A stretch of DNA of 64,000 nucleotides from Azadirachta indica (lineage: Eukaryota; Streptophyta; Magnoliopsida; Sapindales; Meliaceae): NCBI GenBank assembly GCA_022749755.1, contig CM040443.1, positions 16,955,244 to 17,019,243 on the forward strand, read 5' to 3'. Positions 11,899-22,900 of the stretch are shown piece after piece. The notes beneath the pieces are model-generated. The model saw only the letters and a list, made by a program, of their open reading frames with translations. It made no database searches and was not told where the DNA came from. A program made the position numbers and the translations under genes. Positions within the stretch are counted from its first letter, which is position 1; each line of letters opens with the position of its first letter.

Positions 11899-12846
11899 TA
11901 TATATATATATATAATGAATTGAGATGTCTGGGAATTAAGCAGTCCAACTTTGACTCCTTATCCTCTATCTTAAATAAAATTAATATTGCCGTTAATTTA
12001 AATGCTTGTATATGTTATTTTTTGAAACAGACTGCAAACTTGTCTTATACACGGGACCATAAAAATTTAACAGAACAAAATCAAAATATGAAGACTCCTC
12101 GGTTGCCTTGCCTAAGGTTAACATCTCATTGACCTTTTCATTTTCTTTTAGACACAAATAAATAAAAAAAATTAAACTCTATTGATATTTTGTCTTCTTA
12201 TAAAATATTTAAATTTGAAATAGCTCATATCACCGATTTTTTATGTCAAAATTGTTAAAATACATAAACTACATAGACCTATTATTTAACATATTAAACT
12301 CTCTATCAAATAATTTATATTGTTAAAATTTTTTAAATAATTATACATAAGTATATCAATTGATAAATAAATAATTTAAATAATTTATTTAATATATAAC
12401 AAAATACTATCAATATATAATAAATTAATTAAAATAAAATTTAAATAATATTTATACTTGAATGTATTCATTTATAAATAAAATAATTTAAATAGTTTTT
12501 ATGATTTAGAGCCAAATATTTTTAAAAGTAATTGTTAATATAATGAGAATGGGATTGTTTAAAATAATAATAATTTACAACTTATTTATTTAAAATATTG
12601 AATACATAATTAAAAAAAAATAAATTATTATAATACTAAAAACTTCCTAAGACAATTATTATAATACTAAAAACAGCCTAGACAACATTGCATAAACAAA
12701 ATCTTGTCTTCATCACTGAGCAACACCGTAGCTAAAATAATATTGTAATAAATTTACAGCTGGCTTAATTTACTTCTTGAATGTGATTCTTTTTCGTAAA
12801 TAAAAATACATAAAATTAAAAAAAAAATGTGTATAACATAAAAAAT
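11899..12846. other. AT-rich sequence without gene
   Basis: Apart from a TA microsatellite near 11897-11913 nothing is recognised. A short direct repeat with TATTATAATACTAAAAAC occurs at about 12625 and 12657. Confidence 0.4.
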
Positions 12847-13477
12847 GGGTAAAAAAACAACTCATCTCCCAAAGTTAAAAATAAGTGTCAACTACACCTT
12901 TAAATTGAAAATAAATGTCAATGAGATCCTTGCCATTAAAATTTATCATTATTGTTCACTGTTTACCCCTTATAAAATGAAATACATATTTTGTTGATAA
13001 ATAAATTTACATAAATATTCTTAATTCATATTTTTTTAAAAAAAAAATTAATTAAAAAATTTTAAAAATATATAGACAAAATACACCAAAAATAAAAGAT
13101 AAGTAAATTATTTTAAAAAATAATCAAAATTAAAGGTATAAATTTATTTTTAAATATTATCTTTTAGTTTCAATTGTTGAATTAAATTTGTTATACATTA
13201 TATTGTTAAATTCTTTATGAAATATTTGTTAGTATAATATCTAACATATTAATTTTAAAAATTGTCGCTAATATATTATATTTAAAAAATAAATTTAATT
13301 ATAATAAAAAAATTTATTTATAGATATGAACAGTTGGGCATTTAGGTCATTTTATAGAGGTGAACAATCAATAATGGTGGAAAATGTGTGAGAAAGGGTC
13401 TCATTGATATTTATTTTCAATTTAGGAGTGTAGTTGATTTTTATTTTCAAAATTACGGTTTCATTTGTCCTTTACCC
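12847..13477. mobile_element. Mutator-like MITE, 631 bp, with about 125-bp TIRs and 9-bp TSD
   Basis: The left arm (GGGTAAA..., about 12847-12980) and right arm (about 13335-13477, ending TTTACCC) are inverted copies. Shared stretches include CAACTACACxxxTAAATTGAAAATAAAT, TCAATGAGA(T/C)CC and TGTTCAC. The flanks are ATAAAAAAT (12838-12846) and TTAAAAAAT (13478-13486), an 8 of 9 match as expected for Mutator superfamily target duplications. The interior is AT-rich and noncoding, so it depends on a transposase elsewhere. Confidence 0.7.
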
Positions 13478-13486
13478 TTAAAAAAT

Positions 13487-14084
13487 TTGAGAACAATTAT
13501 TGACTTGAATTCTAATTTTTAATTCAAAATTAAAACAAAATATGTCTTTTTGTTAACTGTTTTACTTATTTTAATTATAATTAAATTCAAATTATATTTT
13601 ATTGTTATCTTAAAATGTATTTTTAATTTGTAAATTCTATATCTATAACATTTACACTAATTTTTTTATTTTCTAATGCTTATAATGTTTTTAATTAATT
13701 ATAATTTTTACTTACATAAAAATTTACTCTTTTAATTTTTCTATACTTATTCAATGTTTTTCTCATGTTTATTGTTTGTTCATGATATCTATTTTTTTTT
13801 AACAATTTTATTTTATTGTATGGATCTTTAATGTGTAAATATTTAATTATTTAGTTTCTGTGAAATTTGTCACTATATCACGATACAATAAGCTGAATGC
13901 CATCTTACTATATATGTATTATTATATTGAATTAACATTAATGCTTTTTTTATTCTTACCAATCTTTTATAAAATTTACTACATATTTGCTAAAATACAT
14001 CATATATTTAATATATAATATAATAAAAATAAAATATATTATTTATAAATTGTATAATTTTATTTAAGTTGAAGTTAACGCTAC
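13487..14084. other. AT-rich sequence without gene
   Basis: Nothing recognisable was seen here apart from A/T homopolymers. Confidence 0.4.
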
Positions 14085-14600
14085 TAGAAAATATTTAAAA
14101 AAGCACACTAAATAGAAAACAGTTTTTATTTTTTAAAACGGTTTATTCAAAAACTGTTTTTAATTCTAAAAAATAAAAACGATTTTTGTAAACCGCTTTC
14201 TAAAATATATGTTTTAAGAACTATTTTAATGAAACCGACTTTCATTTTAAAAAATAAAAACGGTTTTTGTAAACCGTTTTCTAAAATATATGTTTAAATA
14301 ACAGTTTTAATAAAATCGACTTTAATTCTAAAAAATAAAAACGATTTTTGTAAACCGTCTTCTAAAATATTTGTAATTCTAAAAAATAAAAATGATTTTT
14401 GTAAACTTTCTTCTAAAATATTTGTTTAAAGAAGTTTTAATAAAATTATTTTTATTTTAAAAAATATAAAAACAATTTTTAAATCTTTTTTTTTCACATA
14501 TTTAAATGACAGTTTTAGTAAAATTATTTTTTATTTTTAAAATAAAAATAACTTTCAAATCGTTTTCTAAAATACATATTTAGATGACTTATAATAAAAT
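14085..14600. repeat. Array of about 80-bp degenerate tandem repeats
   Basis: The core AAAATAAAAACG(G/A)TTTTTGTAAACCG followed by TTCTAAAATAT recurs at about 14162, 14244, 14324, 14375 and 14454, with weaker outer copies. The spacing is 79-82 bp, with one 51-bp short unit. ACGGTTTTTGTAAACCGT is itself palindromic. The left side starts with CGCTACTAGAAAAT, similar to the CACTACTAGAAAA termini of CACTA elements, so this is probably the subterminal repeat zone of a decayed CACTA-type element. Confidence 0.65.
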
Positions 14601-14924
14601 ATAATTTTATTTAAATAATAAAAAATTATTTTAAATATTCTTCTTTTTAGAAAATAATTTTAATTTAATTGATTTCTATTTAAAAATGAAAAAAAATAAT
14701 TTTGAATCTTATCTTCGTTTACTATACTATGTGAGATTGGGGTTTTTTTAATACTAATTCAGTCAAAAACTTTTTGATCAGTAAATATATAAAAATTAAA
14801 AAAATTACTTATTTATTTTAATAAATGTAATTTAAGATGTTGGTGTTTGAATTAAAAATGTCAAACAAAATATAAGTAGAGTATATATATACATATTTAT
14901 ATAAATCTAATGAATAGTAATTAA

Positions 14925-15040
14925 AGGATATTGTTCATGTATTGGGCCGGTTTTTAAACAATGACCTTATTTTTATTTTTAATCTACTAATTTGTCTAAT
15001 AGTATAATGGTAGACTTTGAACAATAAATGCACATACACA
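14925..15040. repeat. Direct repeat, copy 1 (partner at 20410-20525)
   Basis: It shares with 20410-20525 the order GATATTGTTCAT, TTTAAACA(A/G)TGACC, TATTTTTA.TCT, AATTTGT, TATAATGGTAGA(C/T)TTTGAA and GAATGCA-type blocks. The two copies flank the decayed element between them. Confidence 0.55.
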
Positions 15041-15759
15041 CAAATATATATATATATCAATCAAATTTCAATTTTATATTAAAAAAATTTAAATCTATTT
15101 TATAATCATAAAATCTCTAAATTATATATATATAATTCTTAAACACACATTCTTTTCGTTAATTTTTCGTTAAAATTAACTGCTAACTCAATGTTGATTA
15201 CTTTAATAACAAAAATACCTTTAACTTTTATTTAACTAATATAATGACATAAATGCTCTTTTTTAATAATTTTTAATTAATTTTTTTATATAAATAAATT
15301 AATTACATGAAAATAATTTAATTTCAATTAACAAAATAAAAGTTTAATTTATTTTTCTTCTTTTTACTTTTTATTTTAAAATTTTCATTTTTCTTATTTG
15401 ATTTTTGAATTTAAACACTTTCTACTTTTTTATTCAAATTTCTTTGAATTTTTACCCTAATCTATAATTAAAACAACAATAATATATATTAACAAATAAT
15501 AATCATAAATTCACTACATGTAAAAAAATAGTCAAACAAAATAAAAATAATTAAAAATTATAGTATTTATTGAAAAAAATAAAATATATGTTAAAAATTT
15601 TAGACAAAAAAAATATCATTGTTTTTAATTATTTTATATTATTTAACTATTTTTCTTGTCACTTAATGAACTTCAATTATCGATTAGAGAAAAAATAAAA
15701 AATAAAAAAGATAAATACTTCAAAACCAAAAACAAAAAATTAAACTATGTTCATAAATT
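15041..15759. other. AT-rich sequence without gene
   Basis: A/T homopolymer-rich sequence. No recognisable feature was seen. Confidence 0.4.
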
Positions 15760-17206
15760 ACGAACACAAGTGCATGTATCGCAAACAAGTAATACAGTGG
15801 TAAGAAAGTGTTGGTTCCACAAGAAAAATTAATTTGTTAATTACCGAAGATAATTAAGTAATGAATTTATCTGAAAAAATTGAATTAATTTAATTGAGAA
15901 AAATTAAAACAAAATAAAGTAAATAAACTATTGAGCAATTTAATTAAAACAAATACAGCTGATAGGAAAAATTTAGGGCTAATGATTTCATTATAATTAT
16001 TTACATCCAATTCTCCAGATAATGTTATTTTGATTTAATACCTGTGTTATTAGTTAATTATCCTAAATTATTCGACATGCTTTCTCGAGATCAATCGAAT
16101 CTACTTTACACCTAAATAATTCACTATATTTCTATATGAATTAAATTAAATGAAAGTACTTTACATTCAGTGATAATTTTTAACTAACTACGTAAATCAT
16201 ATTAGTACATCTCTGTCTAACATATAATTTACGGTATTCATTACCTAGTTTAAATAATAATCACTTCTCAGTTCATATTAATCTACAAATAATTCAAATA
16301 CTAGCCAAATATTAAAACGCATTAATCAACATAATGAATACGCAACACTGAACATTAAATAAAAAAAAATAACACAATTACAGAAATTGAATGCTTTAAA
16401 TATATTAGATCATTGTCTTAGAAAACAAGTTTAACTACACATCAGATAAAGTTCAAAATCCACAATAAAAAATTTAACAATCGACAACATAAAAAACAAT
16501 AACTTCGTTATTGTTCAATTCAAAACAAAGGTTTAAAGACAAGAGAAAGAGATAAAACTAGATTAGGAGAGCCTTGAACTTGAAGCCCAAAAGTTCTTCC
16601 AATCTCCTCTCTCTTTATCTCTTAGTTCTCTCCAAACTTGAACTTGATCTTTAAAAGCTTGAACTTGATGCCCAAGAGCAGGATGAATGGCGCAATGGCC
16701 AAGTCTCGTGATCTGCAAAAAATACAAATAAAATACATTAAATATTAATATAAACAGAGAATAAAAACAAACAAATCAAATTAAAGAGTAAATGATAAGT
16801 GTGTGTTTTTACGCACTTATCAAATACCCTCATACTTGAATGCTTGCTTGTCCTCAAGCAAATCAAATCAACAAAAACAGATATAGGGGAAAAGATTAAA
16901 AACAGACAAACATAATATTAACCAAAAAAGAAAAATCAAACAAATACACTCCTAGAACACGATAAGTTAAACTTGAACCAAAATAGTATTTTTTTTTTCA
17001 TGTACGTGTGTGATTGGTAGTAACTCACTATGTTCAACAAACACTTCTAAAAATTCCTCCCTCACACTTAATCGAAACATTATTCTCGATGTTAAAAGAT
17101 GGAAAAATAAAGGAGAAAATTAGAAAGATCTTACCTGAGATGTAAGATTTAAGAATCTTGCCTCTCATTATGCATTGTTATCTTCATCTGTTTGGGTGGG
17201 CGGGAA
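15760..17206 (-). other. Noncoding 3' part of a decayed plant retroelement-like unit
   Basis: The start CGAACACAAGTGCATGTATC with CAAGTAATACAGTGGTAAG and the later CACTTATCAAATACCC..TGTCCTCAAGCAA block (about 16815-16862) are motifs I recall as widespread in large plant retroelement-associated sequences. No protein is recognised. The segment near 16712-16830 recurs at 19612-19735, marking internal duplication in the unit. It lies downstream of the minus-strand transposon protein at 17207-18480. Confidence 0.4.
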
Positions 17207-18480
17207 TTATGGAAGTAGTGGCAATTGAACATCGAGATGTATTTGCTGAAAATATGAAGCCAAAGTGTTGAAGCAGTCTACTTGATACTGATGCACCCTT
17301 GATTGCTCTTGCTGGATGTTAGAAATCTCACGCCCTTGTTGAATAATTCTTTGATGCATATCGACAATCCTTGATTGCATGAGATTTTCGTGATGTGAGG
17401 AGAAATCTTCGGCTTTATTATCTTGATGGACAAACGGGGGATTTGGTAAGCTTTCATAAGGATTTTGTTGACGCCTTAATCTTTCTTCATAGGCTAACTG
17501 GTATGTCTCTGGAATTGTATTAAGGAAGCCTTTTCTCAGTCGAGGTAATGGTTTTCGTGGTGGTGAAACTTGATTATCATCATCCACAATAAATCTTAAG
17601 CTTGATCGAACGGATGTACCTCCTGCCCAGCAGTTAAACTTGGAAATTGCCATCCCGTCAATTGGAGAGTCCGGATTTACCTTGTACTCAGTGTCCTCTA
17701 CCCTTACCCCTTCCTTTAAGCATAAGACAGTAATAAGACAGGGGTGTGTGTGTCCCCCCGTTGTTTTCGCTTCAATAGATGCAATCAAACTGTCTCGTAT
17801 TGCCTTCTCTATATCAATGGTAATCTTAGTACAAATACAATAAAGCAGAGATGCTTTTTTTCTTATAACTTCATTGAGATGGGATGTAGGCATGAGATGG
17901 AGTAAATAAATTTATACCAAGCCTTGACGAATATATTGAGCATATTTTCCGAGAAAGTGAGAGATTTGCTATCTACCACGACTTCTTAACCATTGTGTTC
18001 CAAGAACACATAATTCTTCAATAATCTGAGTATAGTTTTCATCATCTCTCCTGAATGCATCACACAAATCCTCATCTGCATCAATGGATAGTAAGCCATA
18101 AAAGGTGTTAATGGCCTCAAAACTAAATAAAATCCTTTTGCCCCTAACATACACTTTATCATTCTAATGGCACTATTGCTTGAGTTGGATAGTTAGTGAG
18201 CAATTTTCATTTTTGATCCCGGATAAATTGCAAAATCATTCCATCTTCTGAGCCTGGTTTTAATGTTCATTCCCTGATTAATGCTTTTTCATCTTATTAA
18301 AATTTAATAAACTTTTGTTTGGCTTCACATGAAACAAATTTCCTTCTGTAAAAAACTGATGAAACTTGTGAAGAACTCCTCTTTTTTGGTGCCAATTTGC
18401 TCTCAGTATTCTTTTAGGCAAATTATCGAACACTTGAAATGTACACTTTTGCTACCTCTTATCTTGCACTTCAATCCACT
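17207..18480 (-). pseudogene. Putative plant transposon protein (Transposase_32-like), frameshifted
   Basis: The minus strand carries pieces of one protein: a broken N-terminal part (about 18480-18170, for example KCTFQVFDNLPKRILRANW), the segment VRGKRILFSFEAINTFYGL (about 18150-18095), and an open C-terminal 228-codon frame (17893-17207) starting MPTSHLNEVIRKKASLLY and including HPCLITVLCLKEGV. The order VRGK..F....IN.FYGLP, then a conserved Leu/Tyr-rich part, then the PCLIT.LC motif fits the family named putative plant transposon protein. Its biochemical function is unknown to me. The C-terminus has a Gln-rich coiled-coil-like stretch (QRIIQQGREISNIQQEQ). Stops and a frameshift between 17894 and 17968 show that it is decayed. 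Confidence 0.6.
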
Positions 18481-19129
18481 TAATCAACCTTCCTTTCACT
18501 CCTAAAGCACCCTCCAAGTATTTTCCAACTATCAAACTTAAGATTACTAGGCCAAAGTTTATTGAAACATTTTGTCGAACATCTGGCGTACACTTTTATT
18601 AGTCCACCCAATTTCTAATCCAATCGTTCAAGTTTAGGCCAAAATTACAATTTAAAACTCAAACACTTCCAAAATATTAATTTCTCCACAACACCCACAA
18701 CAAATTCTACCAAAAATCAACAACCAAACACTTCAATTTTCCATTAACATTACAACCTTCAACATTTTTTCATAAATGTACAATCGGAAGAATAAAGTTT
18801 ACACTACTGAAAACTTACTTGAAATTGGAGTAAAAATGCAATGTTGGGATTGAATTCCTTACTCTCACTGCACTTCTCCAAATTCTTGCTATGTTGGAAG
18901 ATTGTAGGTAATTGAGTGTTAAATTTGGTAAGGAAATATGTTGAATGGGTTTATAATTTGGTATTTGGGATGGTGAATGAATGTGTAGTAATTGAATTTG
19001 GGTGAAGAGTGAAAAAGAGAGAGTGTTTGGGATGGTGTTTGTGTTGGAGGAAGAGGGAAATTTGGAAACAAAATAGAAAAGGGGATTATATTGGGGCAAA
19101 AAGACAGGAGCCGTAGCATAAATATGTCT
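18481..19129. other. Upstream part of the transposon-protein unit
   Basis: This part continues as stop-interrupted minus-strand sequence and a C/T-rich minus-strand leader. No further domain is recognised. Overlapping short frames at 18815-19146 are fortuitous. Confidence 0.35.
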
Positions 19130-19258
19130 GCGAGCACGGTAGGCATTCTGCTTGCGCGTAATTTTTGTGCGAAGTGCGGCGCGGCCGCACCATGCTTACT
19201 GTCTTGCGCGCGCAGGCGTGCAATTGCTTGCGCGGCGCTGTGTTGCGCGCGTAAGAAG
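19130..19258. other. GC-rich CpG-dense block with GCGGCCGC
   Basis: This short island is dense in GCGC and contains GCGCGGCCGCACC and repeated TTGCGCGCG motifs, surrounded by AT-rich sequence. It is part of the same decayed element as the GC-rich hairpin at 19844-19994. No convincing gene is seen in it. Confidence 0.6.
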
Positions 19259-19429
19259 CATATATATATATTTTTTTCATTTTTTCTGTTTTTCTATTTT
19301 CGCATTTTTTTAATTTTTTTTCTTTTCTTTTTTCTTTTCTCTCTTCATCTTTTTCCCTAACTCCTTTAGTGTGGACTTAAACTTGCTTAAATTCTTCACC
19401 TACAAAAAAAAAAAAAACACACGATCATT

Positions 19430-19650
19430 GAAAAGCTGACTTAAAAGGTTTGAAAAACTTGCAAATAGGTCCCCTTAACTTTGCACTTAGATCCCCTGAT
19501 GACTTATGTTTTGGTCCGTATTTGCCTTACGTTTTCATTATCAAATGTCTTTCTCTTTTAGCCGAATTCAAAATTTCGAGTCAAATTTATTTTGAATGGC
19601 TAATTCCCTCGTGATATACAAAAAATACAACAAAAAAATATTAAATATTA
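19430..19650. repeat. Direct repeat within decayed element, copy 1
   Basis: It shares with 20030-20230 the blocks GGTTTGAAAA, AGGTCC, CTTTGCACTTAG, GTTTTGGT, TTTTGAATGG.. and ATTAAATATTAAT in the same order and spacing, at roughly 75-80 percent identity by eye. Confidence 0.65.
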
Positions 19651-19843
19651 ATGTAACCAGAGAATTAAACAGACAAATCAAATTAATTGAAGAGTAAATG
19701 ATAAGTTTTTTTAATACACTTATCAAAATAAATTAAACTTTTATTTTTTAATTGATTGCAGTGGGTGTTGGGGCGCCAAAAACCATGCGAGGAGTGAGTA
19801 CGATTGAAGAGGTGGCGCGGCTACGTTGTTAATGATGCGGCGG

Positions 19844-19994
19844 CACCATGCATTCTGCCATGCATGCTACATAAGAGCAGGTGGCATGGCGCGATAGCGC
19901 CACTTGGTGGCGCGGCGGCGCAATGCATTTTGCCATGGCGCTACCGCCCCATGCCACTTGCGCTTTAGTAGCATGCATGGCAGAATGCATGGCG
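19844..19994. repeat. GC-rich inverted repeat (46-bp arms)
   Basis: Arm 19844-19889 (containing CCATGCATTCTGCCATGCAT) is nearly the reverse complement of arm 19949-19994 (ATGCATGGCAGAATGCATGG), around a GC-rich loop with its own smaller GGCGC palindromes. It can form a stable hairpin. It sits between the two 220-bp direct repeats. Confidence 0.7.
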
Positions 19995-20029
19995 CTAGAG
20001 CGCCACTATGTGGTGCGGCCGCGCCATGC

Positions 20030-20230
20030 AAATTTGACCTGCAAGGTTTGAAAATCTTACAAAAAGGTCCACTCAGCTTTGCACTTAGGTTTGCAGGTGA
20101 CTTGCGTTTTGGTTCCTGAACGTCTTCCTTTTTGAACTGAATTCAGTCTTTTTGAGTTAAATTCACTTTGAATGGTCAATTCTCTTGTCATCTGCAAAAA
20201 AATGTAATCATGTAAAAGACATTAAATATT
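20030..20230. repeat. Direct repeat within decayed element, copy 2
   Basis: This is the partner of 19430-19650. The pair bracket the GC-rich palindromic block. Confidence 0.65.
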
Positions 20231-20409
20231 AATTGTCACTATTTTATTCTTATGTAATTTAATGATTATAACCAATGAGTAGTAGGACATTATTTATTTC
20301 TTTTTTGTTCTGATTATATTTGTTGTTTATATATTGGAATTCAATGAAAAATAAACTATTCTCTCTTTCTGACTTTTGATTGAATATTCTTACTTAAACA
20401 TTAAAGTTA

Positions 20410-20525
20410 ATAAGAATATTGTTCATAGTGTTGGATCAATCTTTAAACAGTGACCTTTTATTTTTAGTCTGTTGCTAATTTGTACAATGTTATAATGGTA
20501 GATTTTGAATAGTGAATGCATATAT
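20410..20525. repeat. Direct repeat, copy 2 (partner at 14925-15040)
   Basis: It is collinear with 14925-15040, about 5.5 kb away, and lies just before the first Ty1/copia remnant. Confidence 0.55.
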
Positions 20526-20849
20526 ATTAGATTTATATATAAAATTTATATAACTATAATATAATGTCAAATCACTAATTCCTATATTTATATTGAAATA
20601 TTACAAATAAAAACAATCATTCAGTTAATATTTATATTTTAATTAATGTTTAAAATGTAAAATTTATTTATAGAATTTTCTAATGATTGAAATTCTCTTT
20701 GATCAAGCAATAGTTTATCCAGATCCTTACTCATAACATAAGTTGCAAATTTGGAGTTGGCATAAAATTAATTACAGCTTGTGAATTAGCATTATTACGA
20801 TAAAATTTCATTAACATGAATGTAAATAATAAACTGAATTTGTGAAAAA

Positions 20850-21300
20850 TTCTTCATTTTGTAGATTCAAAATTTGAGCATATTGTTCTAACAATTGAAA
20901 AAACAAAAGATTTAAAATCCATAACCATTGAAGAATTCATGAGCTCATTACAAGCATATGAAAAAAGACAAAAGAGAAAGTAAGAAACCTTGAAACAAGT
21001 TCTCCAAACAAAACTCACCTTCAAAGAAAAGGAAAAAAGTTTCAACAATGAGAGAGACCAACATGGAATAGAAAATGGTCCAGGATAAGGCTATGGACGT
21101 GGACGTGGACGTGGACGAGGATAGAGATGACCATCGAATTATTTCAACAACAACAATGATAGAGGAGAAAGCTCAATAAGAGGTCGTGGAAGAGGCAATT
21201 CAAACTCAAGATATGATAAGTCTCAAATTAAATGTCATAATTGTCAAAAGTTTAGCCGTTATACTTCCAGTGTAGAGCATTAAATGATAAAGTTGATGAG
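20850..21300 (+). pseudogene. copia gag remnant
   Basis: The frame DSKFEHIVLTIEKTKDL and EEFMSSLQAYEKRQKRK is typical of copia gag (UBN2-like domain). It is followed by an Arg/Gly tract encoded by repeated GGACGT units (about 21094-21120) and a zinc knuckle degraded to CHNCQKFSRYTSSVEH, where the usual pattern is CxxCxxxGHxxxxC. The final ligand cysteine is lost, and stops interrupt the frame. Confidence 0.7.
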
Positions 21301-21344
21301 AAGGCCAATTATGTGGAAAACAAAAGTCAAGAAGAAGAAATATT

Positions 21345-21878
21345 ATGCTAGCATTCAAGGACAATAATAGTGGTAGCACTAATACATGGTACCTTGATAC
21401 CAACACAAGCAATCATATGTGTGGAAACAAGAATACGTTCATAGATTTTGACGAATCTATGAGTGGTAATGTCTTCTTTGGAGATAAGTCCAAAATACTT
21501 GTAAAAGGCAAAGATAACATCCTTATTTGCTTGAAAGATAGAAGATATCAATTTATTTCAAATGTTTATTATGTGCCTAATATGAAACATAATATTTTAA
21601 GCTTGGGGCAACTCTTCGCCTATGATCCGAGCATAAAAGATTATAGCCTTTCTATAATATATAACAAAAATAATTTAATTGTAAAGGTGGCAATGTCAAA
21701 GAATAGAATGTTCTTATTAAATATTCAAAATAATATAGTAAAATGTCTTAAGGCTTGCTACAAAGATAAATTACAGTTATCGCATCTTCTATTTGAGCAT
21801 CTCAACTTAAGAAAATTAGAGCTGTTATCCAAAAAGAAAATGGTGGGAGGACTACCTTGCATCAATCATCCTGCCTAG
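21345..21878 (+). pseudogene. copia protease and GAG-pre-integrase segment
   Basis: An open frame of 177 codons carries WYLDTNTSNHMCG (protease active-site region, family form DSG/DTGASNHM), VPNMKHNILSLGQL, and the pre-integrase H..HLNLRKLELLSKKKMV segment. DTG is changed to DTN, so the aspartic protease motif is damaged. The frame stops at CINHPA. Confidence 0.75.
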
Positions 21879-21889
21879 TGTTGCTAAAG

Positions 21890-22900
21890 GTGTCTACTTG
21901 GGAAGCAATTTAGAATGAGCTTTCCAAAGGAGTATACTTATAGAGCCAAGAAGCCACTTGAACTTGTACACACTTATGTATGCGGCCCTATCAAGCCAAA
22001 TCCCTAGGTAAGAGTAATTACTTCATTCTCTTCATTGATGATTATTCAAGAAAAATATTGGTATACTTTTTGAAAGAAAAATCCAAAGTTTTAAAAAAGT
22101 TTAAAGCATTTGTGGAGACAAAATCAAGGGCATGAGATCTGATCGAGGAGGAGAATTCACTTTAAATGAGTTTTGAGAGTTTTGTGAAGCGAATGGAATC
22201 CGTCGCTTCTAACTATTTGGAGATCCTCCAACAAAATGGCATTGTTGAGAGGAAAAATAGAACCATTCTCAATATGATACGAAGAGTACTCAAGAGTAAG
22301 AAATTACTAAAAGGATTTTAGGCTGAAGCTATGACATATACGGTGTATTTATCCAACTAATCTTTTACTCGAAGTGTGTGGGAGAAAACACCATAAGAAG
22401 CTTGAGTGGAAAAAAGCTCAACATTTCTCATATGAGAGTTTTTGAAAGCATAGCTTATATGCATATACCAAACGAAAGAAGAACAAAGTTGGATGATAAA
22501 AGTAAGAGTTTTATTTTCATTGGCTATGAATTAAGTTTAAAAAGCTATAAGCTGTAAAATCCAAACAACAAAAATGTTGTAATTAATCGAGATATGATAT
22601 TTAATGAAGAGAGAGAGTGACATTTTGGTTCTTATATAGATGATTTGGATTTCCCTCCTTAATTTCAAGAAAATGAGAATCACCAACAAAGCAATAAATA
22701 GAACATCAATAGGAATCTGCAACACCACCAAGTTCGCTAAGAAGAATTAATGATAGCAATTTGCCACTATTCTTTTTAAACGAAATAAATAAAGAATTAT
22801 ATAAGAAGTCTTCAAGATCTCTATTAAGTGACCGAGAGGATGGATAATCTCACTCTTTTTTGAAATAAATAAGTTAGTGAACTTTTAAAAAGTTTTACAG
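21890..22900 (+). pseudogene. copia integrase remnant
   Basis: Fragments in several frames match the integrase core: ELVHTYVCGPIKP (about 21960), DDYSRK-like (about 22038), GIVERKNRT-like (about 22240), and later DDKSKSFIFIGYE (about 22492-22530). Stops and frameshifts are frequent. No intact catalytic D,D35E triad can be assembled. Confidence 0.65.

Noticed and set aside
11749..12132. 127-codon frame as a gene
   Set aside because: Only the psaA-derived portion has similarity; the flanks are AT-rich, include a TA microsatellite and have no family match.
19091..19360. 89-codon and overlapping frames in the GC-rich block
   Set aside because: Cys/Ala/Arg-rich translation results from GCGC repeats; frames stay open on both strands and have no similarity.
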